Assembly: GCA_016282415.1 (NCBI GenBank)
Contig: JAEEKO010000052.1
Location: 1-11,989 of the forward strand
DNA length: 11,989 bases
Origin: Caryophanales bacterium
GTDB lineage: Bacteria > Bacillota_I > Bacilli_A > RF39 > UBA660
Direction: 5' to 3'
Both the position numbers and the translations under genes were made by a program. The notes below the pieces were generated by a model that was not told where the DNA came from, ran no database searches, and was given only the letters and a program-made list of their open reading frames with translations. Shown here one piece after another: positions 1 to 5,547 of this stretch. Within the stretch, counting starts at the first letter, position 1; the number at the start of each line of letters is the position of its first letter.

Positions 1-548
1 CTAGGACAAAATGGTAATATTTTTACTCCTTCATAGAATAATCCTTCATCAAAGAATTTTTTTAAGATCCACCATTCTGTTTCAATATAATTATTATCGT
101 AAGTAATATAACGATTATCAAGATCAATAAATTGACCCATTTCCTCAGTTAATTTACGGAATGCTGTTTCGTTATCCCAAACGGTTTCTTTACATAGTTT
201 ATTAAAAGCTTCAATACCATATTTTTCAATATCATTCTTACCAGTAAATCCTAGTTTCTTTTCAACATTTACTTCTACTGGTAAACCATGTGTATCCCAT
301 CCTACTTTTCTTAAAACACGATATCCTTGCATTGTTTTATATTTGCAAAATGAGTCTTTTAAGAATTTAGCAACCATATGATGAAGTCCTGGCATACCAT
401 TAGCTGTTGCTGGGCCATCATAGAACACCCAATTTTCTTTGTTAACACGATTATCAATGGTTTTATTTAAGATATCTTGTTTTTTCCAAGTGTTTAAGAC
501 ATCTTGTTCAACTTGATAGGTGTCATCTTTTCTTAATTCTTTAAACAT
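1..548 (-). CDS. ileS: Isoleucyl-tRNA synthetase, type 2 (IleRS2), N-terminal part, cut by window edge
   Basis: The enzyme charges tRNA-Ile with isoleucine in the cytoplasm. Only the first 182 codons are present; the family is about 1,030 to 1,050 residues, so the editing domain, KMSKS loop and anticodon-binding domain lie outside the window. The start of the catalytic Rossmann fold is visible: FYDGPATANGMPG at residues 42-54, then GLHH at 54-57 where class I synthetases normally carry HIGH, then GWDTHGLPVE. The wording around the signature fits the eukaryote-like IleRS2 group, which is linked to mupirocin resistance. The ATG at 548 follows an AGGAAG ribosome-binding site. A T-box leader lies directly upstream. 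Family assignment is secure; the IleRS2 subtype is inferred from motif context because the rest of the protein is missing. Confidence 0.96.
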   Translation of the reverse strand, partial: MFKELRKDDTYQVEQDVLNTWKKQDILNKTIDNRVNKENWVFYDGPATANGMPGLHHMVAKFLKDSFCKYKTMQGYRVLRKVGWDTHGLPVEVNVEKKLGFTGKNDIEKYGIEAFNKLCKETVWDNETAFRKLTEEMGQFIDLDNRYITYDNNYIETEWWILKKFFDEGLFYEGVKILPFCP

Positions 549-566
549 ATAAATCTTCCTTTCTAA

Positions 567-775
567 ACAAAAAAACTCATGAGTTAAGGGCGAATATAAA
601 ATCCGTGGTACCACCTTAATTCATGAGTTAATCATGCACTTAATCCTGTAACGTAGGAAACCGTACTAAACTTATCCTTTAGTCGCATCAAAAGTGATTT
701 GTATATTCCTTTTATTTATTAGTTTGCACCAACCACTAATTCTCTTTAAACTACTTAGAATATACCGTCTTTTTC
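567..775 (-). promoter_or_regulatory. T-box riboswitch leader of ileS
   Basis: The T-box core, sense strand AAGGTGGTACCACGG, lies at 603-617. A long stem pairs 614-629 with 574-589 and is followed by seven T residues, so it looks like the terminator arm just before the ileS ribosome-binding site. Stem I can be traced: an 8-bp helix pairs 758-765 with 701-708, and a shorter helix below it pairs 769-773 with 690-694. Between these two helices the 3' side holds AAATCA, in which ATC (696-698, read on the minus strand) is the likely isoleucine specifier. The apical part contains TTGGTGCAAACT, typical of T-box stem I. Uncharged tRNA-Ile should stabilise the antiterminator and allow ileS transcription. 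The exact antiterminator fold is not resolved by eye. Confidence 0.93.
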
Positions 776-792
776 ATTTGCTTTATAAACTA

Positions 793-821
793 ATTATAAT
801 TTACTAATTAAAATGAATCAA
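793..821 (-). promoter_or_regulatory. Sigma-A promoter of the T-box/ileS transcript
   Basis: On the minus strand, TTGATT (821-816), a 17-bp spacer and TATAAT (798-793) form a near-consensus promoter. Initiation would be near 786, just upstream of stem I of the T-box. The -35 box lies inside the last codons of khpA. Confidence 0.75.
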
Positions 822-1053
822 TATTTATTTTAACTTTTTTGTTACCATTAATATAAGCATGGGCTTGAACTAAAGTTCTAATTGAACTAGCCATTTTACC
901 ATTCTTACCAATTACTGCTCCCATATCAGATTCATGAACAATAATTTCAATCATCGTAACTTCTTCATCACCTAAGAATGATGATACTTTAACCATATCT
1001 GGTTCTTTAACAATACTTTTAACTAAATATTCAGTAAATTCAACTAAATTCAT
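808..1053 (-). CDS. khpA: KhpA, KH-domain RNA-binding protein
   Basis: This 81-residue protein consists of a single KH domain with the GxxG loop as GKNG at residues 49-52 (context AVIGKNGKMA). KhpA (YlqC) binds RNA, usually with KhpB/Jag, and affects cell division and envelope homeostasis in Firmicutes. It starts 2 bases after the rpsP stop and its ribosome-binding site (GAAGG) is inside the end of rpsP, so the two are translated from one message. In many Firmicutes rimM and trmD follow; here an ileS leader follows instead. No terminator is visible between khpA and the T-box, so read-through would also meet the T-box. Confidence 0.93.
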   Translation of the reverse strand: MNLVEFTEYLVKSIVKEPDMVKVSSFLGDEEVTMIEIIVHESDMGAVIGKNGKMASSIRTLVQAHAYINGNKKVKINIDSF

Positions 1054-1055
1054 AA

Positions 1056-1337
1056 TTATTTACCTTCTTTTTTAGCTTTAGATTCAGCAAATTTTTTCAT
1101 GATACCTTGCTTACCGAAAATAGCTTTAACAGTATCAGTAGGAATAGCTCCATTGTTTAACCAGTACATTGCTTTTTCTTCATCAATTTTAACTTCGTAA
1201 TTTTCTGGAATTGGATTATAAGTTCCAACTACTTCGATAAAACGTCCATCACGAGGGCTTCTTGAATCAGCTGCAACGATACGATAGAAAGGTCTTTGTT
1301 TAGCGCCCATTCTTTTTAATCTTAATTTAACTGCCAT
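1056..1337 (-). CDS. rpsP: Ribosomal protein bS16
   Basis: This is a small-subunit ribosomal protein needed for assembly of the 16S 5' and central domains. The N-terminus, MAVKLRLKRMGAKQRPFYRI, is characteristic, followed by the ADSRSPRDGRFIE segment. At 93 residues it has the usual length, ending in a lysine-rich tail. The ATG follows a strong AAGGAGTGA ribosome-binding site. It is the first gene of the rpsP-khpA operon and is driven by a fully consensus promoter directly upstream. Confidence 0.98.
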   Translation of the reverse strand: MAVKLRLKRMGAKQRPFYRIVAADSRSPRDGRFIEVVGTYNPIPENYEVKIDEEKAMYWLNNGAIPTDTVKAIFGKQGIMKKFAESKAKKEGK

Positions 1338-1367
1338 AATTTCACTCCTTTTTTCAAACGTAATTAG

Positions 1368-1396
1368 ATTATATCAAATATAAAAATAAGTGTCAA
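1368..1396 (-). promoter_or_regulatory. Consensus sigma-A promoter of rpsP-khpA
   Basis: On the minus strand, TTGACA (1396-1391), exactly 17 bp and TATAAT (1373-1368) match the consensus at all 12 positions. A TG one base before the -10 box adds the extended element. The start site would be near 1361, giving a leader of about 24 nt. The -35 box lies inside the terminator hairpin of the upstream gene cotE. Confidence 0.9.
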
Positions 1397-1414
1397 CCTA
1401 TTTTTGTTGACACT
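1381..1414 (-). terminator. Intrinsic terminator of cotE, overlapping the rpsP -35 box
   Basis: A perfect 9-bp stem, AGTGTCAAC (plus 1389-1397) with GTTGACACT (1406-1414), has an 8-base loop. Read on the minus strand it is followed by TTATTTTTATATTT, a fair U-rich tail. It begins within the cotE stop codon. The downstream arm carries TTGACA of the rpsP promoter. Confidence 0.75.
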
Positions 1415-1913
1415 AATCTAAATATTCCGCTTCTACATTTTCAATTTCTTCATCATCTAATAATTCAACATAATCATCAGGATCTAATGAAGCATCAATT
1501 TTAACAATTTGCTCTCCAATTACCTCTACTCCCAATTCTTTTTCTATATCAACAATTACATTATTACCTTCAATCTTAACATTAGATACGGTTGGTTGCT
1601 TTAAAGCTTTTACTACTATTTCATCATTTTGATTCATATCTAAATTACAATTCATTAAATTAGTATAGCTGATTGTTGATGCATATACTCCCGTTTTTTT
1701 ATTATGACCATAACTATACCAAATATTGATATCAAAACTACCATTAACGGTAACATTATCGCCGTTATTAATCCCTCTAAATTGATGATTAATAATCCAA
1801 CAACCTAAAATTGTATTTGGTTCATCATCAATTGTTACCGTGAAATTATTTGTAAATCTTTTCTTACATTTACTTTTTACCGCTTTAGTTATAATTTCTT
1901 TATAATTACTCAA
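1413..1913 (-). CDS. cotE: Outer spore coat morphogenetic protein CotE
   Basis: CotE directs assembly of the outer spore coat around the forespore. The start resembles B. subtilis CotE: SNYKEIITKAV at the N-terminus, then ILGCWIINHQF and GSFDINIWYSYGHNKKTGVY, which align with the Bacillus ILGGWIINHKY and DINVWYSYADNTKTEV blocks as I remember them. The C-terminus is strongly acidic (LDDEEIENVEAEYLD), as in Bacillus. The best start is TTG at 1913: AAGGAG at 1927-1922 lies 8 bases upstream, and the product then begins like B. subtilis CotE. The in-frame GTG at 1922 overlaps that ribosome-binding site and is unlikely. This gives 166 residues, close to the roughly 180 of Bacillus. It is divergent from the HIT gene, with a sporulation-type promoter candidate upstream. 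Confidence 0.9.
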   Translation of the reverse strand: MSNYKEIITKAVKSKCKKRFTNNFTVTIDDEPNTILGCWIINHQFRGINNGDNVTVNGSFDINIWYSYGHNKKTGVYASTISYTNLMNCNLDMNQNDEIVVKALKQPTVSNVKIEGNNVIVDIEKELGVEVIGEQIVKIDASLDPDDYVELLDDEEIENVEAEYLD

Positions 1914-1931
1914 CTTAATCACTCCTTAATT

Positions 1932-1958
1932 TAATGTATGCATTTGTCCTTTAAAAGT
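1932..1958 (-). promoter_or_regulatory. Candidate sigma-K (or sigma-E) type promoter of cotE
   Basis: On the minus strand, AC (1958-1957), 16 bp, then CATACATTA (1940-1932) fits the sigma-K pattern AC-N16/17-CATANNNTA. CATACATT also fits the sigma-E -10 pattern, but no good sigma-E -35 was seen. The predicted start near 1926 would fall almost on the ribosome-binding site, which weakens the call. Confidence 0.4.
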
Positions 1959-1969
1959 TAACTAAATAT

Positions 1970-1978
1970 TGTTATAAT
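1970..1978 (+). promoter_or_regulatory. Extended -10 promoter of the HIT gene
   Basis: TG (1970-1971), one base, then TATAAT (1973-1978) gives an extended -10 element. The -35 region (TTTAAA near 1950) is poor. The start would be near 1985, just before AGGAGG of the HIT gene. Confidence 0.55.
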
Positions 1979-2001
1979 TTATTTATATAGGAGGAATCAA
2001 A

Positions 2002-2358
2002 ATGTGCTTATTTTGTGATATTGCCAACAGCGATAAAAAAGATAATGTATTATATGAAGATGATATTGTAGTTGCAATATTGGATTTATATCCTGAAAGT
2101 GATGGTCATACTTTAGTAATCCCCAAAAAACATTATGAAGATGTTTATGAAGTACCTGATGATGTCTTAATGCACATGTTTAATGTCAGTCGTATGGTTG
2201 CTAAAAAGAATATGGATAAATTAAACCAAAAAAGTATTCAATTCCATATTAATTATGGTGAAGCACAAGCAATTAAACATATTCACTTACACTCATTTGA
2301 AAAACTTAATGGTACTAAAAAATACAGTGTTGATGAAATTAAAGATATTTTAAAATAA
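2002..2358 (+). CDS. HIT-family nucleotide-binding hydrolase
   Basis: Histidine-triad proteins hydrolyse nucleoside phosphoramidates and related adenylylated compounds in the cytosol; the physiological substrate here is unknown. The protein has 118 residues. It opens with CLFC (residues 2-5), typical of bacterial HIT proteins, has DGHTLVIPKKHY at 34-45, and carries the triad HIHLH at 93-97, with H95 the expected nucleophile. The ATG at 2002 follows AGGAGG with good spacing. It is divergent from cotE and convergent with the yjcZ-like genes, with which it shares a terminator. In B. subtilis a HIT gene is also found not far from prsA, as here. Confidence 0.93.
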   Translation: MCLFCDIANSDKKDNVLYEDDIVVAILDLYPESDGHTLVIPKKHYEDVYEVPDDVLMHMFNVSRMVAKKNMDKLNQKSIQFHINYGEAQAIKHIHLHSFEKLNGTKKYSVDEIKDILK

Positions 2359-2384
2359 TACCCGAAGACCTCGGGTATTATTTT
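2352..2384. terminator. Bidirectional terminator between the HIT gene and the yjcZ-like pair
   Basis: A stem pairs 2354-2365 with 2371-2382 (core ATACCCGA/TCGGGTAT), extendable by A-T pairs to about 14 bp, with a 5-base loop. It is A-rich on one side and T-rich on the other, so it can stop transcription from both directions. Both neighbouring stop codons lie in the stem. Confidence 0.85.
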
Positions 2385-2487
2385 ATATAAATGAACCACC
2401 TAGAATAATAGCTAGTAAGATAAATAATACTAAAATAAAGTAAAAACCATTACCGCCATTATGATGATTATTATTTTTTGGACACAT
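2383..2487 (-). CDS. YjcZ-family tiny sporulation membrane protein (34 aa)
   Basis: I translated this by hand. The product begins MCPKNNNHHNGGNG, a polar His/Asn/Gly head, followed by one membrane segment, FYFILVLFILLAIILGG, and ends in SFI. This head plus the LVLFILLxIIxG segment is the pattern of the YjcZ family of tiny transmembrane proteins, which are made in Bacillus sporulation; their exact role is not known. The start has an AGAAAGGA ribosome-binding site, which overlaps the end of the upstream paralogue. It is the second gene of a two-gene unit and ends in the shared terminator. Confidence 0.8.
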   Translation of the reverse strand: MCPKNNNHHNGGNGFYFILVLFILLAIILGGSFI

Positions 2488-2502
2488 ATTTATTCTTCCT
2501 TT

Positions 2503-2589
2503 CTAAATGAATGCTCCAACAATAATTACTAATAAAATAAATAATACTAAAATCATTGCTGGAGAGAAATTACCGCAGAAATTATTCAT
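2503..2589 (-). CDS. YjcZ-family tiny sporulation membrane protein (28 aa)
   Basis: This is a hand-translated gene of 28 codons plus TAG. The product begins MNNFCGNFSPA and continues as one membrane segment, MILVLFILLVIIVGAFI. It is a shorter paralogue of its downstream neighbour, sharing the ILVLFILL core and a cysteine near the N-terminus. The ribosome-binding site, AAAGGAGG, is very strong, which supports real translation despite the length. The pair probably arose by tandem duplication. A sigma-K-like promoter candidate lies upstream. Confidence 0.8.
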   Translation of the reverse strand: MNNFCGNFSPAMILVLFILLVIIVGAFI

Positions 2590-2620
2590 TATTTAACCTC
2601 CTTTATGTGCTTTACAATAA

Positions 2621-2647
2621 TAATTTATGGTTAGTTATGCTTTTAGT
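2621..2647 (-). promoter_or_regulatory. Candidate sigma-K promoter of the yjcZ-like pair
   Basis: On the minus strand, AC (2647-2646), 16 bp, then CATAAATTA (2629-2621) fits AC-N16/17-CATANNNTA. The start would be near 2615, leaving about a dozen bases before the AAAGGAGG site. The arrangement and spacer are the same as at the cotE candidate. Confidence 0.5.
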
Positions 2648-2670
2648 GCGGGTATTAGTCTAAAATATAA

Positions 2671-2690
2671 GTAAAATTATCGTAAAATTA
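2671..2690 (+). repeat. Tandem 9-bp direct repeat abutting the prsA -35 box
   Basis: GTAAAATTA occurs at 2671-2679 and again at 2682-2690, an 11-bp period. The second copy ends one base before the -35 hexamer of prsA. The position and one-turn spacing suit a regulator-binding site, but A/T richness makes chance plausible. Confidence 0.4.
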
Positions 2691-2691
2691 A

Positions 2692-2720
2692 TTAACAATC
2701 TAATTATTATTTGTTATAAT
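2692..2720 (+). promoter_or_regulatory. Sigma-A promoter of prsA
   Basis: TTAACA (2692-2697), 17 bp, TATAAT (2715-2720), with TG one base before the -10 box. The start would be near 2727, a leader of about 20 nt. Confidence 0.85.
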
Positions 2721-2746
2721 AATACTTGTATACAAGGAGAGATAAA

Positions 2747-3769
2747 ATGAAAAAAACAATGAAAAATATTATATTATTACTTCTAGTTGGAGTATTAATT
2801 ACAGGTTGTGGTAAAACTCCACAATTAAAAAATGGCGAAGAAGCTGTTGTAACAATTAAAGATGGTGGTATTTCTGCTGATGATCTTTATAAGGAATTAA
2901 AAGGTAGTTATGGACTACAAGCTTTAGTTAACATGATAGATAAACAAATCTTAGAAAAAGAATATAAAAAGAATATTAAAGATGCTGAAAATTATGCTAA
3001 ATCAACTATTGATAGTATGATTGATGGTTATGGAAGTGAAAGTGCTTTATTAACAGCAATCCAAAACTATACAAATTACAGCACAATTGAAGCTTATCAA
3101 GATTCTTTATATTTAAGTTATTTACAAAATTTAGCTATCGAAGATTATGCTAAAGATCAAGTTAAAGAAAAAGAAATTAAAGATTATTACAAAAATAAAA
3201 TTGAAAACGATATCGAAGTTAGTCATATTTTAATTACTCCAAAAGTTACTGATAAAATGACTAATGAAGAAAAAGCTAAAGCAGAAACTGAAGCTTTAAA
3301 TAAAGCTAAAGAAGTTATTACTAAATTAAAGAACAGTAAAAAAGTTACTGAAGAATTCAAAAACTTAGCTAAAGAATATAGTGAAGATGCTGCTACTAAA
3401 GATCAAGGTGGAAGCTTAGGAGCTATTAATAAAGATACTTTAGGTAGTACTTATGATAATTTAGTTACTGCTGCATATAAATTAAAAGATGGTAAATATA
3501 GTACTGAACCAATTAAAACTAGTTTAGGTTACCATGTAATCATCAGAACTAAAACCAATGAAAAAGCTAAATATGATGATGTTAAATCAAGTATTAAAGA
3601 AACGTTAGCAAAAGAATTAATTAGTAAAGATAGTACTATTGTTGTTAAAGGTTTACAAGAAATGCGTAAGAAATATGATGTAGAAATTAAAGACGAAAAA
3701 TTAAAAACACAATATGCTAACTACATTCAAAATTCTTTAAGCCAATTAAAAGCCAACGATAATAAATAG
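2747..3769 (+). CDS. prsA: Foldase lipoprotein PrsA, parvulin-type peptidyl-prolyl isomerase
   Basis: PrsA sits on the outer face of the membrane and helps exported proteins fold. The chosen start is ATG at 2747, 7 bases after AAGGAG; the in-frame TTG at 2726 has no ribosome-binding site and coincides with the predicted transcription start. The 340-residue product has a signal peptide ending in the lipobox LITGC (17-21), so C21 should be lipidated. The central parvulin domain runs from about 159 (VSHILI, H160) through AKEYSEDAATKDQGGSLGAI to SLGYHVI (H263). The rest is the helical, lysine- and glutamate-rich NC domain. It is a single-gene unit with its own promoter and a terminator shared with recX. 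Confidence 0.95.
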   Translation: MKKTMKNIILLLLVGVLITGCGKTPQLKNGEEAVVTIKDGGISADDLYKELKGSYGLQALVNMIDKQILEKEYKKNIKDAENYAKSTIDSMIDGYGSESALLTAIQNYTNYSTIEAYQDSLYLSYLQNLAIEDYAKDQVKEKEIKDYYKNKIENDIEVSHILITPKVTDKMTNEEKAKAETEALNKAKEVITKLKNSKKVTEEFKNLAKEYSEDAATKDQGGSLGAINKDTLGSTYDNLVTAAYKLKDGKYSTEPIKTSLGYHVIIRTKTNEKAKYDDVKSSIKETLAKELISKDSTIVVKGLQEMRKKYDVEIKDEKLKTQYANYIQNSLSQLKANDNK

Positions 3770-3776
3770 TAAAATT

Positions 3777-3804
3777 AAAAACTTCCAATTATTTGGAAGT
3801 TTTT
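3777..3804. terminator. Bidirectional terminator between prsA and recX
   Basis: AAAAACTTCCAA (3777-3788) pairs perfectly with TTGGAAGTTTTT (3793-3804) around a TTAT loop. The arms give U-rich tails in both directions, so the convergent genes prsA and recX share it. The recX stop codon overlaps the stem. Confidence 0.9.
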
Positions 3805-4531
3805 ATATGTCTAAATCAGCAACATCATAACCCTTTTGATATAGCTTTTGTTTAATAATATATTCCTTATTAGGATGGTTTTGATATTTTTTTAATAACT
3901 TATTATATTCACTTTTTAATAAATCTTGATCATCATAATCTAAAACAATATCATTAACATCATGATAACCCATAGTATAAAGATCATTTTTGATCTTATT
4001 TACTAACATTCTTTTACCATATTTATGATTAGCTTTAACTTTTTTGTTAACTATTTTCGAAATATTATCTTGAAATCTAGGATCTTGATAATCAATAACT
4101 TCATTGATAATATCACTACTAACGCCTAATTTTTCTAATTCATCTTTAATCTTATATGGTCCTTTTAAATTAAAGTTAATTTGATCATTCATATAACACG
4201 TGGCTACAAATAAATCATTAATTAAATTACGTTCTTCTAAAGTTTTAATGGTTTTATTAATTTCTTCCGTACCATATTCTTTCTTCTTTAAATAAGTAAT
4301 TATCTCTTTTTTCGTACGAAGCTTACGATTTAAATAATCAACCGCAACATAGAAAGCATCAAGTGAGTTATTTTCTTTTATTAACGCCTTTAATTCTTCC
4401 TTAGTTAACTCTTTTTTTAAAAGTAAACCATGTTTTAATATTAAATCATCATAGAAATCATATTTTGAATCATCATCAAAAAGAATACTATATTTATTCT
4501 TTTTTAATTTAGTATACTTAACTATTTTCAT
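3803..4531 (-). CDS. recX: Regulatory protein RecX
   Basis: RecX binds RecA filaments and limits or modulates recombination. The 242-residue product has the three-helix repeat organisation of the family after an N-terminal region of about 70 residues: LNRKLRTKKEIITYLKKKEY, then NDLFVATCYMNDQ, then GPYKIKDELEKLGV, which is the family's best conserved block. The start is ATG at 4531, preceded by AAAGGAGG; an upstream extension to 4570 has no such site and would overlap nrnA. It is the last gene of ackA-nrnA-recX, 32 bases after nrnA. The length fits Bacillus RecX (about 264) and is longer than the proteobacterial form. Confidence 0.9.
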   Translation of the reverse strand: MKIVKYTKLKKNKYSILFDDDSKYDFYDDLILKHGLLLKKELTKEELKALIKENNSLDAFYVAVDYLNRKLRTKKEIITYLKKKEYGTEEINKTIKTLEERNLINDLFVATCYMNDQINFNLKGPYKIKDELEKLGVSSDIINEVIDYQDPRFQDNISKIVNKKVKANHKYGKRMLVNKIKNDLYTMGYHDVNDIVLDYDDQDLLKSEYNKLLKKYQNHPNKEYIIKQKLYQKGYDVADLDI

Positions 4532-4563
4532 TAATGATTCCTCCTTTAAAAAAATAATTGCTG

Positions 4564-5532
4564 TTAACAATTATTTTCTTCTTTATATTTTTTGCAAACT
4601 TTATCCAAGTCTTTTAATACGTTATCAATTTCTGATTTTTCAGAAACTTTAATACCACAAGCATACTTATGGCCACCCCCGTTATAATTACTAGCTACTT
4701 CATTAACAACTGGACCACGTGATCTAATATTAAATTTATATAAATTAGTACGTTCATCATAAGTTACAAATACCCATGCTAATAATTCTTTAATATAATT
4801 AAAATCATTAATCATATTCGAAGGTGTTGCGTTATCAACCCCATATCTTTTCAATACCTCAGGATCGATAATTAAGTACCCTAACCCATTTTCGGTAATG
4901 TTAATATGTTCTGATAAATAACCATAAAATTTAACTTCAGAAAGTGGACGATTATATAATAATGGATATAAACTATTAAAATCTAAATCCGTTTTATCAA
5001 TTAATTCATAAACTAATTTAAATACTTCTTTACTTGTGTATGAAAGTAAAAAACGATCACTATCAGATACAATTCCTAAGAAAAGATTCTTAGCAACATC
5101 AGCATCTAACACAAATTTAGCTTTAAGTAGGAAGTCAGCTATTAACTCACATGTTGAGCAAGCTTTTTCATTAACAACTTCGATATCACCCATCTTATCT
5201 TCAAAAGGATGGTGATCAATTTTAATAACATCTTTATATAAATCAAAATTTACACCATCGATACGAGCAATATTAGGAACATCAAGTACAATTAATAATG
5301 GTTTATGTAATTTAGATTCATCAATCTTGTCTAATAAACCAAGATACTTAAATTTGCTAACACTTGCTCCAACAGCATAAACATTCTTATTAGGAAATGT
5401 TTTTTTAATTGCATCGCGAAGCGATATTTGGCTACATAAAGCATCAGGATCTGGGCTAATATGACGCACTAAAACAATATCATTATGTGATTTTATCGCT
5501 TTAACAATTTTTCTTATTAACCCTTTATCCAT
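4564..5532 (-). CDS. nrnA: Bifunctional oligoribonuclease / pAp phosphatase NrnA (DHH-DHHA1)
   Basis: NrnA degrades short RNA fragments and dephosphorylates 3'-phosphoadenosine 5'-phosphate. The 322-residue protein carries the DHH-family metal-binding motifs: HISPDPDA at 24-31, LD at 83-84 in IVLDVPN, DHH at 106-108, and D157 in GIVSDSDRF. The DHHA1 substrate domain follows, with RSRG and then NGGGHKYACG, whose GGGH is at 285-288. All expected metal ligands are present. It starts 15 bases after the ackA stop, with AAAGGAG in that gap, so it is in one operon with ackA and recX. Related DHH proteins with cyclic-dinucleotide activity (GdpP) are longer and have extra domains, so NrnA is the better call. 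Confidence 0.92.
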   Translation of the reverse strand: MDKGLIRKIVKAIKSHNDIVLVRHISPDPDALCSQISLRDAIKKTFPNKNVYAVGASVSKFKYLGLLDKIDESKLHKPLLIVLDVPNIARIDGVNFDLYKDVIKIDHHPFEDKMGDIEVVNEKACSTCELIADFLLKAKFVLDADVAKNLFLGIVSDSDRFLLSYTSKEVFKLVYELIDKTDLDFNSLYPLLYNRPLSEVKFYGYLSEHINITENGLGYLIIDPEVLKRYGVDNATPSNMINDFNYIKELLAWVFVTYDERTNLYKFNIRSRGPVVNEVASNYNGGGHKYACGIKVSEKSEIDNVLKDLDKVCKKYKEENNC

Positions 5533-5547
5533 ATCTATACTCCTTTA

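Noticed and set aside
2633..2640. GCATAACT as a sigma-E -35 for the yjcZ-like pair
   Set aside because: It lies only 3 bases from the CATAAATT element, far too close for a -35/-10 pair. The AC-N16-CATANNNTA reading fits better.
2726..2746. Longer prsA start at TTG 2726
   Set aside because: The TTG lies at the predicted transcription start, has no ribosome-binding site, and would put charged residues before a normal signal peptide. ATG 2747 has AAGGAG at 7 bases.
4532..4570. Longer recX start overlapping nrnA
   Set aside because: The AAAGGAGG site serves the ATG at 4531, where the RecX-like sequence begins.
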